47,769 bases of DNA from Epilithonimonas hominis (GCF_003730015.1 NZ_RJTU01000039.1:1-47769); one strand, 5' to 3'; shown: positions 17,938-25,968, counted from the stretch's first letter. Translations and numbers: made by a program. Notes: generated by a model from the sequence alone, not told the origin.

Positions 17938-19006
17938 AAGATCTCGGTTTTTTACTTTGCAGATAGATCACCTGTCCGGCTCTTGGTTCTTCCCCTGCTT
18001 CCATTCTATTTTTAGAATACAATTTCTTCAATTTGATTCCGAATTTCTGAGCAATATCGTGCATTGTTTCGCCAATTCCTGCTTTGTAAGTTTTTTTGTT
18101 TCCGGAAGAGTTTTTGCCTTCCAAGAAAACGATATCATTTTTTGCCAGCTTAGAATCTTCCAACTCATTATATTTCATCAGACGTTTTTCACTGATCCCG
18201 AACTTCTTAGCAATATCAGACATATCTGCATCTACAGGCATTACAAAGAATTTCAAATCGCCATTGGGATGATTTTTTACAAGGATATTTTTCAGAAGTG
18301 CTGTTTTAGTATTGGCTGCAACCATATCAGATACTTCCGCTTGTTTTTTTGCATAAGAACCTTGCGAATAAGGAACTTTCACTGTTGGCGGAACCACTTT
18401 TTCATTTTGCTTTTCCTGACCAAGCTGTGCCATAAAAACTGCGTCACTATTCAGGTTCGGATACAATTTCAGAATCGCATAATAAACTTCGTCTTTAGAA
18501 GTATTATCAAATTCATACAGTTTGTAGCGTTCGATTTTATCAATCAGGATGTACGCATATCTCGGATTCGTCGCGTATCCAGCCTTCTTAAGCCCGTGAG
18601 CCCAAGCTTTGTAATCTTTTGGATTAAGGTCAAACAATTTCGTGTAATATTTTCTCGTCGCCAAGAAAATCGAATGGTCTTCATAAGACTGTTTTGGGTC
18701 TTCATAAACTCGGAAACACTCATTTGGAGCATCGTCTGTGTGTTTCATCGTTTTCCCTGTCCATTCTTCCTTACATTTGATTCCGAAATGGTTTTTCCCT
18801 TCCAGCGCCAATCGGCTTTGTCCGCCCCCGGTTTCCAAAAGTCCCTGAGCCAGTGTGATACTCGCCGGGATTTTGTATTTTTCCATTTCTTCCACCGCAT
18901 AAGGCGCGAACTTCTGGATATATTGGTCTTCCGTTTTCCAGGTTTGTGCTTTTGCAAATCCTAAAACACAAACGAAACCAATCGCCAATAACTTTTTCAT
19001 TGTCAA
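17936..19006 (-). CDS. Secreted N-acetylglucosaminidase with two LysM domains
   Basis: A 356-residue peptidoglycan hydrolase of the FlgJ/GH73 type. Residues 1-20 are a signal peptide (KKLLAIGFVCVLGFAKA, cut before QTW). Residues about 25-175 are the glucosaminidase domain, with the probable catalytic glutamate E58 in LAQGLLETGGGQS and the later block NPRYAYILIDKIERY. Two LysM cell-wall-binding motifs follow at about 250-300 (FFVMPVDADMSDIAKKFGIS) and 307-352 (YKAGIGETMHDIAQKFGIK). Translation may start at the second Met (MKK, 19000). It shares an 18-base leader with the barrel gene at 22658. Role: wall remodelling or cell separation. Confidence 0.88.
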   Translation of the reverse strand: MTMKKLLAIGFVCVLGFAKAQTWKTEDQYIQKFAPYAVEEMEKYKIPASITLAQGLLETGGGQSRLALEGKNHFGIKCKEEWTGKTMKHTDDAPNECFRVYEDPKQSYEDHSIFLATRKYYTKLFDLNPKDYKAWAHGLKKAGYATNPRYAYILIDKIERYKLYEFDNTSKDEVYYAILKLYPNLNSDAVFMAQLGQEKQNEKVVPPTVKVPYSQGSYAKKQAEVSDMVAANTKTALLKNILVKNHPNGDLKFFVMPVDADMSDIAKKFGISEKRLMKYNELEDSKLAKNDIVFLEGKNSSGNKKTYKAGIGETMHDIAQKFGIKLKKLYSKNRMEAGEEPRAGQVIYLQSKKPRS

Positions 19007-19008
19007 TA

Positions 19009-19026
19009 TTTTAAAATATTTAATCT
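19009..19026 (-). promoter_or_regulatory. Shared 18-base leader (copy 1)
   Basis: On the minus strand AGATTAAATATTTTAAAA lies directly before the start of the glucosaminidase gene. The identical 18 bases precede the outer-membrane barrel gene at 23153-23170. Confidence 0.5.
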
Positions 19027-19035
19027 TTATTTTTC

Positions 19036-19118
19036 AGGAGCTAATCCCGCTATGCGCTATATCTTTTTCTTTTTTTAGCAAAAAAAGAAAAAGGATGCCG
19101 CTACTATCGGGGCTATGG
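19036..19118 (+). repeat. Variable-centre repeat, copy A
   Basis: Begins AGGAGCTAATCCCGCTATGC and ends GGATGCCGCTACTATCGGGG then CTATGG. The centre is a perfect T/A palindrome (TTTTTCTTTTTTT, AGC, AAAAAAAGAAAAA). Copy B at 20186-20302 is the same element in reverse with another centre. The two flank the gene at 19143-20066. Confidence 0.85.
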
Positions 19119-19142
19119 GTTTTAACATCCATTCAACTTTTC

Positions 19143-20066
19143 TCAAAAAATCGAGTTTTCAAACTCAATCAATGCTTTATTTTTATTTTTCAAAAACTGA
19201 TTCGCACCTTTGATGCCCTGCAATCCGCCCGTATGAAATGCCAGAATCTTCGATCCCTTCGGAAAGAAAGCTTTCTGGGCCAAATCAAAAATCTTCTGCA
19301 TCATTTTTCCTGTATAGATTGGGTCCAGCGGAATCTCATATTCTTCATAAAACCAATTTATAAAACGGATATTCTCGTCAGTTATTTTTCCGTAGCGGCT
19401 TTCATCCGCATCTATCAATTCAAAATTGTTTCTCCTACTCCATTCCTGTATTGTCTTCTCCAGCGAATTATCTTTCACCGCTTTGATTCCAATTACTTTC
19501 TGGTGGTCTTCTGCAAATCTGGAAATCCCTGCAATTGTTCCTCCGGTTCCAACTGCTGTGCAAAGATAGTCAAAATCTTTGGTGTCTTCCCCCAGCATAT
19601 ACCGTACACCTTCCACTGCCATATCATTACTTCCACCTTCGGGAATAATAAGTGCGTTTGGATATTTTTCTATAAATTTTTGAGTTAGTTTTTCTTTGTT
19701 TTGATAATCTTCTCTTGACACAAAGAAGAATTGCATTCCGTTTTTTGAAGCTTCGGAAAGTGTGGGATTTTCTTGCCAGTTATTTTCTAATTCATTTCCT
19801 CTGATGATTCCAATTGTAGGAATCCCGAACTCTGTCCCAAAAGCAGAAACCGACGCAATATGATTAGAAAAAGCACCTCCAAAAGAAATTAGCAAAGGTT
19901 TTTCAGGTTTCGATTCCAAATATTGATTGACATTGAAAAAGAGTTTCCAGAATTTGTTCCCGGAAATTTTCGGATGGATCAAGTCTTCTCTTTTGATAAA
20001 AATCTGAATATCAAAATCAGTTTTGATTTCGATAATTGGGATTTTATGTTCCGGAATCTGAAGCAT
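19143..20066 (-). CDS. PLP-dependent ACC deaminase / D-cysteine desulfhydrase family protein
   Basis: A 307-residue tryptophan-synthase-beta-fold PLP enzyme. The PLP lysine is probably K38 in KREDLIHPKISGNKFWKL. LISFGGAFSNHIASVSAFG matches the S-N-H substrate loop, and the glycine-rich phosphate loop is AVGTGGTIAGISR. LAFHTGGLQGIKG near the C-terminus is typical of the family. True ACC deaminases and D-cysteine desulfhydrases cannot be separated here; most flavobacterial members are probably desulfhydrase-like. It is a lone gene, framed on both sides by inverted copies of one repeat (19036-19118 and 20186-20302). Confidence 0.85.
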   Translation of the reverse strand: MLQIPEHKIPIIEIKTDFDIQIFIKREDLIHPKISGNKFWKLFFNVNQYLESKPEKPLLISFGGAFSNHIASVSAFGTEFGIPTIGIIRGNELENNWQENPTLSEASKNGMQFFFVSREDYQNKEKLTQKFIEKYPNALIIPEGGSNDMAVEGVRYMLGEDTKDFDYLCTAVGTGGTIAGISRFAEDHQKVIGIKAVKDNSLEKTIQEWSRRNNFELIDADESRYGKITDENIRFINWFYEEYEIPLDPIYTGKMMQKIFDLAQKAFFPKGSKILAFHTGGLQGIKGANQFLKNKNKALIEFENSIF

Positions 20067-20185
20067 TTTTCAAAATTAGGTAAGTTTTTGATGAGAAAGA
20101 AATTTATGAAAATTTTTCTCTTTCTTTAACTATAAAAATTTCCGACTGTTCTACTAAACTGAAAAATTATTTTGGATGACAAAAG

Positions 20186-20302
20186 CCATAGCCCCGATAG
20201 TAGCGGCATCCTTTTTTGGTATTGCGGTGAAAACCTCTAAGAATAGCTTCCCTTCGTTCGCAATGCCAAAAAAGATATAGCGGATAGCGGGAAATAGCTC
20301 CT
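20186..20302 (-). repeat. Variable-centre repeat, copy B (inverted)
   Basis: The reverse of copy A: CCATAGCCCCGATAGTAGCG at the left and CCGC-TATATC/AGCTCCT at the right. The centre is a different palindrome: GGTATTGCG and CGCAATGCC around a GC-richer loop (20218-20271). It lies in the 348-base gap before the transketolase genes, which otherwise holds only their terminator. Confidence 0.85.
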
Positions 20303-20364
20303 AATTGAAAATTTAAAAAAGTCGTTATCCGACGGAGTCAATAAGCTCCTAAAAATTCTGTAAA

Positions 20365-20392
20365 CAAAAAATCCACCAAAAATGGTGGACTT
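20365..20392 (-). terminator. Terminator of the transketolase operon
   Basis: TCCACCA (20372-20378) pairs with TGGTGGA (20383-20389). On the minus strand it is followed by T-rich sequence. It lies 23 bases after the stop codon at 20415. Confidence 0.8.
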
Positions 20393-20414
20393 TGTATGAT
20401 ATAATTTTTAAAAA

Positions 20415-21368
20415 TTATTTTGTTCTTTCGATGATTTTTTTCACTGCTTTTACAACAGCGTCTGCATCGATTTCATATTTTTTCATCAGTTCTGCAGGCG
20501 TTCCAGATTCCCCGAAAGTATCGTGTACCGCTACAAATTCTTGAGGTGTTGGTCTTCTTCTCGCCAACATTCCGGCAATAGATTCTCCAAGTCCACCTAG
20601 GTAGTTATGCTCTTCTGCAGAAACTATTTTACCAGTTTTCTCTACAGATTTCAAGATAATCTCTTCATCCAAAGGCTTGATGGTGTGGATATTGATGATT
20701 TCGCAAGAAATTCCTTCTTTCTCCAATACGTCCGCTGCCAACAGAGATTCCCAAACCAAATGTCCGGTTGCAACAATCGTTACATCCGTTCCTTCTTGTA
20801 AAAGAATTCCTTTACCAATCTCGAAAGGCATATCTTCCGGAATGAAAACCGGCACTACAGGACGTCCAAATCTTAGATAAACAGGACCTTCGTGTGCAGC
20901 AGCAGCAAGAGTTGCCGCCTTAGTTTGGTTATAATCGCAAGGATTGATTACCGTCATACCCGGTAACATTTTCATCATCCCGATATCTTCCAAAACCTGG
21001 TGTGTTGCGCCATCTTCACCTAAAGTAACTCCGGCGTGAGAAGCAGCAATTTTCACATTTTTCCCCGAGTAAGCAATGGATTGACGGATCTGATCATAAA
21101 CTCTGGATGTTGCAAAATTGGCGAAAGTACCAGCAAAAGGGATTTTCCCGTTAATCGTCAAACCTGCCGCCAAGCCCATCATATTAGCCTCTGCAATACC
21201 TGTTTGGAAAAATCTTTCCGGAGCTTTCTCTATGAATTTCTCCATTTTAAGAGAACCAATCAAATCTGCGCAAAGTGCTACAACATTTGGATTTGTATCA
21301 GCTAATTCTGCCAATCCTGCTCCAAAACCGGAACGTGTATCTTTTTTTTCTGTATATGTATATTTCAT
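20415..21368 (-). CDS. Transketolase C-terminal subunit
   Basis: A 317-residue half of a split transketolase: the pyrimidine-binding and C-terminal domains. Recognisable parts are TRSGFGAGLAELADTNPNVVALCADL, RFFQTGIAEANMMGLAAGLT (the glutamate that activates the thiamine ring), SHAGVTLGEDGATHQ, and the C-terminal domain with YLRFGRPVVPV and ILLQEGTDVTIVATGHLV. It works with the N-terminal subunit encoded just upstream. The 99-base gap between the two holds an AT-rich inverted repeat. Together they interconvert pentose and hexose phosphates. Confidence 0.95.
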   Translation of the reverse strand: MKYTYTEKKDTRSGFGAGLAELADTNPNVVALCADLIGSLKMEKFIEKAPERFFQTGIAEANMMGLAAGLTINGKIPFAGTFANFATSRVYDQIRQSIAYSGKNVKIAASHAGVTLGEDGATHQVLEDIGMMKMLPGMTVINPCDYNQTKAATLAAAAHEGPVYLRFGRPVVPVFIPEDMPFEIGKGILLQEGTDVTIVATGHLVWESLLAADVLEKEGISCEIINIHTIKPLDEEIILKSVEKTGKIVSAEEHNYLGGLGESIAGMLARRRPTPQEFVAVHDTFGESGTPAELMKKYEIDADAVVKAVKKIIERTK

Positions 21369-21467
21369 TTTATTATAATTGATGATTGATAAGTGATAAA
21401 TGATTTCTCAACTTTTAATTCTGTTAATCAAAAAAATCATTCATCATTAATAATTTATCATTGATAA

Positions 21468-22319
21468 TTAATAATCAGCTGGTGCTTCTAAGTATAATTG
21501 TTTGATAGCTAATTCCAACTGCTCATCATTAGGCGCTTTTCCGTGCCAAGAATGGCTTCCCATCATATAATCTACACCGCTCCCCATCTCTGTATGAAGA
21601 AGAATCGCGACTGGCTTTCCGTTTCCGGTTTCCGCTTTGGCTCTGTTTAAGATTCCGATGACAGCTTCCAGATCGTTTCCGTTTTTTTCTTCAAGAACCA
21701 ACCATCCGAAAGCTTCTAATTTCCCTCTCAAATCTCCTAAAGATAATACATCATCTGTATCTCCATCAATCTGTCTTCCGTTATAATCTACCGTCGCAAT
21801 GACATTATCAACTTTCTTGGCCGCCGCATACATAAAAGCTTCCCAGTTCTGACCTTCCTGCAACTCACCATCACCCTGAAGTATGTAAACCAAAGAATTG
21901 TCTCCGTCTAATTTTTTCCCTTGAGCAGCTCCAAGCGCAACAGAAAGACCCTGTCCGAGAGAGCCGGACGCTACTCTAACACCCGGCAAGCCTTCATGAG
22001 TTGTTGGGTGACCTTGTAATCTTGAATTTAGTTTTCTGAACGTTGCCAATTCTGCTACCGGAAAGAAATCGAATCTTGCCAAAGTACTGTAAAATAAAGG
22101 CGAGATATGTCCGTTTGAAAGGAAGAAAAGATCTTCACCTTTTCCATCCATTGTGAAAGGAAGTTTGTAATTCATTACCTCCCCGTAAAGTGCCACAAAA
22201 TATTCCGTACAGCCAAGCGATCCGCCAGGATGACCACTATTTACAGCGTGGACCATTCTCAAAATATCTCTTCTGATCTGCTTAGAAATGCTTTTCAGCT
22301 CTTCGATTGATTTACTCAT
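21468..22319 (-). CDS. Transketolase N-terminal subunit
   Basis: A 283-residue thiamine-diphosphate-binding half of a split transketolase. It has AVNSGHPGGSLGCTEY, FFLSNGHISPLFYSTLARF, GSLGQGLSVALGAAQG, and the ThDP-magnesium motif YILQGDGELQEGQNWEAFMYAA...VDYNGRQIDG. It ends where the pyrimidine domain of a one-chain transketolase would begin; that domain is the next gene. The split is the normal state in flavobacteria and archaea, not a frameshift, because each half has its own start and they are 99 bases apart. Confidence 0.95.
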   Translation of the reverse strand: MSKSIEELKSISKQIRRDILRMVHAVNSGHPGGSLGCTEYFVALYGEVMNYKLPFTMDGKGEDLFFLSNGHISPLFYSTLARFDFFPVAELATFRKLNSRLQGHPTTHEGLPGVRVASGSLGQGLSVALGAAQGKKLDGDNSLVYILQGDGELQEGQNWEAFMYAAAKKVDNVIATVDYNGRQIDGDTDDVLSLGDLRGKLEAFGWLVLEEKNGNDLEAVIGILNRAKAETGNGKPVAILLHTEMGSGVDYMMGSHSWHGKAPNDEQLELAIKQLYLEAPADY

Positions 22320-22392
22320 TATATTAGATTTGCTTTCCTGCGAAAATACAATTTTTTGACGAGGTCTAAAATTCTGTGTCTAAAATTTTCGC

Positions 22393-22420
22393 ATAAAAAA
22401 AACCGCCAATTGGCGGTTTC
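22393..22420 (-). terminator. Strong hairpin terminator
   Basis: AAACCGCCAATTGGCGGTTT (22400-22419) is a perfect palindrome, followed on the minus strand by eight T. It is 240 bases beyond the end of the barrel gene at 22658. It may end a long 3' untranslated region or a small RNA from 22421-22657, a stretch with no gene and only the palindrome GATAACAGTTATC. Confidence 0.8.
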
Positions 22421-22657
22421 AAATTTTACACGACGATAATACCAGTTATCAGAAAATTTAAATTCATAAAAGATTCATAAACAACATCACTAATATCTAT
22501 GTAAATTTAATATGTAAGGTGTGATATTATTAAGTGTAGATCGAGTAACATTTTATGTTCGAAATGATAACAGTTATCAACTGTATTATTCTACATTAGC
22601 TTTTAATCAAAAAAAACTATGACAATTGCCAGAGTTTTTTTATAATCATTGTAAGAT

Positions 22658-23149
22658 TTATTTCAAGAAGAAATTATAACCTAAATTAACTGATCCTACT
22701 GAAAAATCATTACTTACGCCTTGGTAACCTAGATATAATTCACCTTGAGAAAAATTATAGGCTACTTTTGGCTGGTAATATAAACCTCCGTCTATTCCAT
22801 CCTTAGTAGAGATCCCATATCCCAAGTCTAAACCTAAAGAAACAGGTGATCCTGAAAATCTATATTTACCTGATGCTGCAATTGGAATAAATCCAAAATC
22901 ATCACCTTTTATAGAACCTCCTGGCACATCATAACTTTTCCCTATAAAGTGTGTGTAACCAGATGCAATTCCTAAATCAAAACTTGGAGCAACGTTCCAC
23001 ATATAAGCTGCATCCAAACCTAGGTTAAATGATGATACATCTCCTGCATCTGCTACTGGAACACCGATATGAGCACCCAGTTTAAAACCTTCTTGTGCAC
23101 TTGACAGTCCAAATACTGCCATAGCTGCAATCATTATTAACTTTTTCAT
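22658..23149 (-). CDS. Small outer-membrane beta-barrel protein
   Basis: A 163-residue exported protein. Residues 1-18 are a signal peptide (KKLIMIAAMAVFGLSSA, cut before QEG). The rest alternates polar and hydrophobic residues in about eight strands (FKLGAHIGVPV, FNLGLDAAYMW, FDLGIASGYTHF, and so on) and closes with SVNLGYNFFLK, like an eight-stranded OmpA/OmpX-type or DUF-type barrel. No periplasmic OmpA domain is present. Function unknown: membrane stability or adhesion are family-level possibilities. It stands alone, and its leader matches that of the glucosaminidase gene. Confidence 0.8.
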   Translation of the reverse strand: MKKLIMIAAMAVFGLSSAQEGFKLGAHIGVPVADAGDVSSFNLGLDAAYMWNVAPSFDLGIASGYTHFIGKSYDVPGGSIKGDDFGFIPIAASGKYRFSGSPVSLGLDLGYGISTKDGIDGGLYYQPKVAYNFSQGELYLGYQGVSNDFSVGSVNLGYNFFLK

Positions 23150-23152
23150 AGT

Positions 23153-23170
23153 TTTTAAAATATTTAATCT
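23153..23170 (-). promoter_or_regulatory. Shared 18-base leader (copy 2)
   Basis: AGATTAAATATTTTAAAA on the minus strand, 3 bases before the barrel ATG; identical to 19026-19009. Confidence 0.5.
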
Positions 23171-23198
23171 AATAGAAAGCTACCAATTTTCATGCCAA

Positions 23199-24152
23199 TT
23201 ATTTTTCTTTCTTCTCACTATTGTTATAAGCAACAATAATTTTTTTGACTACAGGATGTCTCACTACATCTTCTTCTGTAAGATGCACGAACCCGATTTC
23301 GTCAATATTTTTAAGAATTTGCATAGATTCCTTGAGCCCAGATTGCTGTTTCGGAGGCAAATCTACCTGACTGGGATCACCGGTTATGATAAACTTGGCG
23401 TTCATTCCCATCCTAGTCAGGAACATTTTCATTTGAGAATGGGTGGTGTTCTGTGCTTCGTCCAAAATCACAAATGCTTCGTCCAAAGTCCGGCCTCTCA
23501 TAAAAGCTAATGGTGCCACTTCAATTACTTTCTTCTCCATAAAACCTTCCAGCTTTTCATGAGGAATCATATCCCTCAGTGCATCATACAAAGGCTGCAA
23601 ATACGGATCAAGCTTTTCCTTAAGATCACCAGGAAGAAAGCCTAAACTTTCACCCGCTTCCACCGCTGGTCTGGTTAAAATAATTCTTTTGACTTCCTTA
23701 TCTCTCAAAGCTCTGACTGCCAGCGCTACGCTTGTATAAGTTTTACCGGTTCCAGCAGGACCGATTGCGAAGACCATATCTTTTGTTTCGGATACTTTTA
23801 CCAGCTTTTTTAGGTTGGTAGTTTTTGCTTTGATAGCTTTTCCGTTGACACCTTTTACTATAATATCCTGGTCAAATACCAATTGTTTTTCGTTATCGTC
23901 TTTTAGCTTCAAAAGGGATTCGAGATTTTTTATCTCTAAAGAATTATGCTTGGACATGTATGCGGTAACATCATCCAACTTTTGTTTAAGCACATCAAGT
24001 GTTTCGCGGTTTCCCATTGCGAAGATGAAATTATCTCGTCCTGTGATTTTTAGCGTTGGAAAACTGGACTTTATCAGGTTAAAATTTTGGTTTTGTACGC
24101 CGTAAAAAGTCTTAGTATCTACGCCTTCTAGTTCATAATTTATTTCGAACAT
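23199..24152 (-). CDS. PhoH-family ATPase
   Basis: A 317-residue PhoH-like P-loop ATPase, linked in other bacteria to ribosome and RNA metabolism (YbeZ type). An N-terminal KH-like region (about 1-105) is followed by the ATPase core with Walker A AIGPAGTGKTYTSVALAV, RPAVEAGESLGFLPGDLKEK, Walker B FVILDEAQNTT and the sensor MFLTRMGMNAKFIITGDPSQVDLP. I chose the ATG at 24152 (MFEINYELEG). A longer frame opens at 24179, but that codon overlaps the TATATTTG promoter box (24184-24177). No ybeY or era is adjacent; it is divergent from the SAM hydrolase gene. Confidence 0.93.
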   Translation of the reverse strand: MFEINYELEGVDTKTFYGVQNQNFNLIKSSFPTLKITGRDNFIFAMGNRETLDVLKQKLDDVTAYMSKHNSLEIKNLESLLKLKDDNEKQLVFDQDIIVKGVNGKAIKAKTTNLKKLVKVSETKDMVFAIGPAGTGKTYTSVALAVRALRDKEVKRIILTRPAVEAGESLGFLPGDLKEKLDPYLQPLYDALRDMIPHEKLEGFMEKKVIEVAPLAFMRGRTLDEAFVILDEAQNTTHSQMKMFLTRMGMNAKFIITGDPSQVDLPPKQQSGLKESMQILKNIDEIGFVHLTEEDVVRHPVVKKIIVAYNNSEKKEK

Positions 24153-24176
24153 AATTAATATTGAGAGTTTGTATAA

Positions 24177-24239
24177 CAAATATATGAATACATTTGATAT
24201 GTTATGTTCGTTTTAAAAAATTGAATTGTACTAAATTTG
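24177..24239. promoter_or_regulatory. Divergent -7 boxes for phoH-like (-) and SAM hydrolase (+) genes
   Basis: TATATTTG on the minus strand (24184-24177) is 25 bases before the PhoH start at 24152. TAAATTTG on the plus strand (24232-24239) is 19 bases before the ATG at 24258. The -33 elements are not clear. Confidence 0.5.
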
Positions 24240-24257
24240 CAATTAAATATTAAATCA

Positions 24258-25085
24258 ATGCCAGTTATTACACTTACTTCGGATTATGGACTTGTAGATC
24301 ACCGCGTTGCGAGTATCAAAGGGAAAATACTTAGCTGGAGCGAGGAAGTAAAGGTTGTGGATATCACCCATAATATAATGGCTTACAATCTTCTGCAGAC
24401 GGCTTATATTGTTAGAAACGCCTATAAATTTTTCCCGGAAGGGAGTATCCATATTATTTCTGTAGACAGTTTTCATCATAAACACAGAAAAAATATTATT
24501 ATAAAAATAGACGGACATTACTTTATCTGTGCGGATAATGGTATCATCAGCCTTATGTTCTTTGATATAAAACCAGAATCGATTTATGAAATAACACTCA
24601 ATAATAGGTTTGATGACCAGGTTTCATTTCCGTCCACCGACATTTTTGTGCCTGCAGCGATGCATATCTACAAAGGAGGTTTGCCGGAAGTCATAGGAAG
24701 ACAAATTCAGACGATGAAGGATATTTCCTTTCCAAAAGCAATATATAATGAAAGTGAAAAAATGATTGTAGGTGAGGTAATGTATATCGATAATTTTGGA
24801 AATGTAGTCTCCAACATCAGCCGGAAATTTTTTGATAAATATGCTGCTCTCCAAGAGAGTTTTACAGTAAGATTTAGGAATATCATCCTGACGAGAATCT
24901 TTGAGCAATACACAGATGTCGTAACAGACTGGGAGAGAGAACCTGAATTTCACGGAAAATCATCGATTATTTTTAATGACGCAGAACTCCTAGAAATTGC
25001 CATTTACAAAGGAAGCGTGCTAAATGGCGCATCCTCACTTTTCGGCATGAACACTGGTGAAAAAATCTATGTAGAATTCTCATAA
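24258..25085 (+). CDS. SAM hydrolase / SAM hydroxide adenosyltransferase (DUF62 family)
   Basis: A 275-residue member of the family that splits S-adenosylmethionine into adenosine and methionine; halogenases are a rarer branch. The start ITLTSDYG corresponds to the usual T-T-D-F-G, followed by VKVVDITHNI, CADNGIISLMF, YIDNFGNVVSNI, and the C-terminal AIYKGSVLNGASSLFG. The catalytic Asp-Arg-His triad appears as D70, R77 and H136 with normal spacing, but the usual V-D-P-G-V-G loop is replaced by VDSFHHKHR. I start at the ATG at 24258, because the frame further upstream has only a TTG inside the -7 box. Confidence 0.85.
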   Translation: MPVITLTSDYGLVDHRVASIKGKILSWSEEVKVVDITHNIMAYNLLQTAYIVRNAYKFFPEGSIHIISVDSFHHKHRKNIIIKIDGHYFICADNGIISLMFFDIKPESIYEITLNNRFDDQVSFPSTDIFVPAAMHIYKGGLPEVIGRQIQTMKDISFPKAIYNESEKMIVGEVMYIDNFGNVVSNISRKFFDKYAALQESFTVRFRNIILTRIFEQYTDVVTDWEREPEFHGKSSIIFNDAELLEIAIYKGSVLNGASSLFGMNTGEKIYVEFS

Positions 25086-25296
25086 AAAACTGTCAAAAAA
25101 ATGGCCAGTTCATCATAATCTTTTGTTAACAATAAGTCCTTTACAAGTAAACTTTCTTTAGACTTGAGAAAAGTAAATGATTAAAACGTGGCTAAACACC
25201 AACTCAGTTAAATAAAAAAAAGAATTCAGTTCAATTTTATCATCGATTGCAAAAAAAACCTGTTCCAATTCTTTTATTTCTTCAACCAATAAAAAG

Positions 25297-25304
25297 TATC
25301 TTTG
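25297..25304 (+). promoter_or_regulatory. -7 box of the HemJ-like gene
   Basis: TATCTTTG, 14 bases before the ATG at 25319. The gap 25086-25318 shows nothing else of note beyond AT-rich sequence. Confidence 0.45.
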
Positions 25305-25318
25305 CAAAAAATCCGTAG

Positions 25319-25891
25319 ATGCTTTACACGATTATCAAGGCAGTTCACATTATTTTTATGGTAAGTTATTTCGCTGGGATTTTCTATCTCGTGAGATTGT
25401 TTGTCTATTATAAAGATACTGATGAGTTTGATGAATTGAAACAGCAGATTCTCAGAAATCAATATACTTTTATGGCAGTCAGACTTTGGAACATCATTAC
25501 AGTTCCTGCAGGAATTCTGATGTTATTAAGCGGACTCACTATGATTTTCCTTAATTCAGGATTACTGAAAACGCCTTGGTTTCATCTGAAATTGACCTTC
25601 CTAATCGGGCTCGGGATTTATCATTTTTGGTGTTGGAAAAGAGTGAAAGAACTAAAAAACCTCAACGGAAAAACACTCTCCATTCCAAATATCAAGCTTC
25701 GACAATTCAATGAGATTGCAACTTTTATTTTATTCGCTGTAGTTTTTACAGTAATTCTCAAATATTCCGTTATACAATATTGGTGGCAGTTATTATTCGG
25801 ATTTTTCGGAATCATTATTCTGATAACTTCTATTGTTAAATTGGTCAATAGAAATAAGATAAAAGAAAAAAGGCAAAAGAATCAGGATTAA
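25319..25891 (+). CDS. hemJ: HemJ-like protoporphyrinogen IX oxidase (CopD/UPF0093 family membrane protein)
   Basis: A 190-residue inner-membrane protein with four to five membrane helices (about 5-28, 50-72, 81-100, 122-144, 150-172). The family marks are present: the histidine in TIIKAVHIIFMVSYFAGIFYLVRLFVY (H10), WNIITVPAGILMLLSG, and the helix LLKTPWFHLKLTFLIGLGIYHFW with the lysine that together with the histidine is essential in HemJ. It would oxidise protoporphyrinogen IX to protoporphyrin IX. A Lys/Arg-rich cytoplasmic tail ends it. The wider CopD-like family is the alternative. The gap before gldF holds a single-arm copy of the CTTCGACAAGCTCAG repeat. Confidence 0.75.
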   Translation: MLYTIIKAVHIIFMVSYFAGIFYLVRLFVYYKDTDEFDELKQQILRNQYTFMAVRLWNIITVPAGILMLLSGLTMIFLNSGLLKTPWFHLKLTFLIGLGIYHFWCWKRVKELKNLNGKTLSIPNIKLRQFNEIATFILFAVVFTVILKYSVIQYWWQLLFGFFGIIILITSIVKLVNRNKIKEKRQKNQD

Positions 25892-25892
25892 T

Positions 25893-25916
25893 GGCTTCGA
25901 GAACCTCAGCCTGACA
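25893..25916. repeat. Single-arm relative of the CTTCGACAAGCTCAG repeat
   Basis: GGCTTCGAGAACCTCAGCCT then GACA follows the stop codon of the HemJ-like gene almost directly. It corresponds to the right arm of the inverted repeat at 4041-4114, read in reverse. Confidence 0.65.
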
Positions 25917-25968
25917 AAAAAAGAACTAAACAAAAAACTCTAATACACTCAAACTCTACAACCCATTT

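Noticed and set aside
17897-18964. Long open frame antisense to the glucosaminidase gene
   Set aside because: It mirrors a clearly coding gene, begins in a repeat, and its product is a low-complexity Phe/Ile/Arg-rich string typical of antisense frames in AT-rich coding DNA.
20415-22319. Broken transketolase gene
   Set aside because: The two halves have their own starts, intact motifs and a normal gap; split transketolase is usual in this group.
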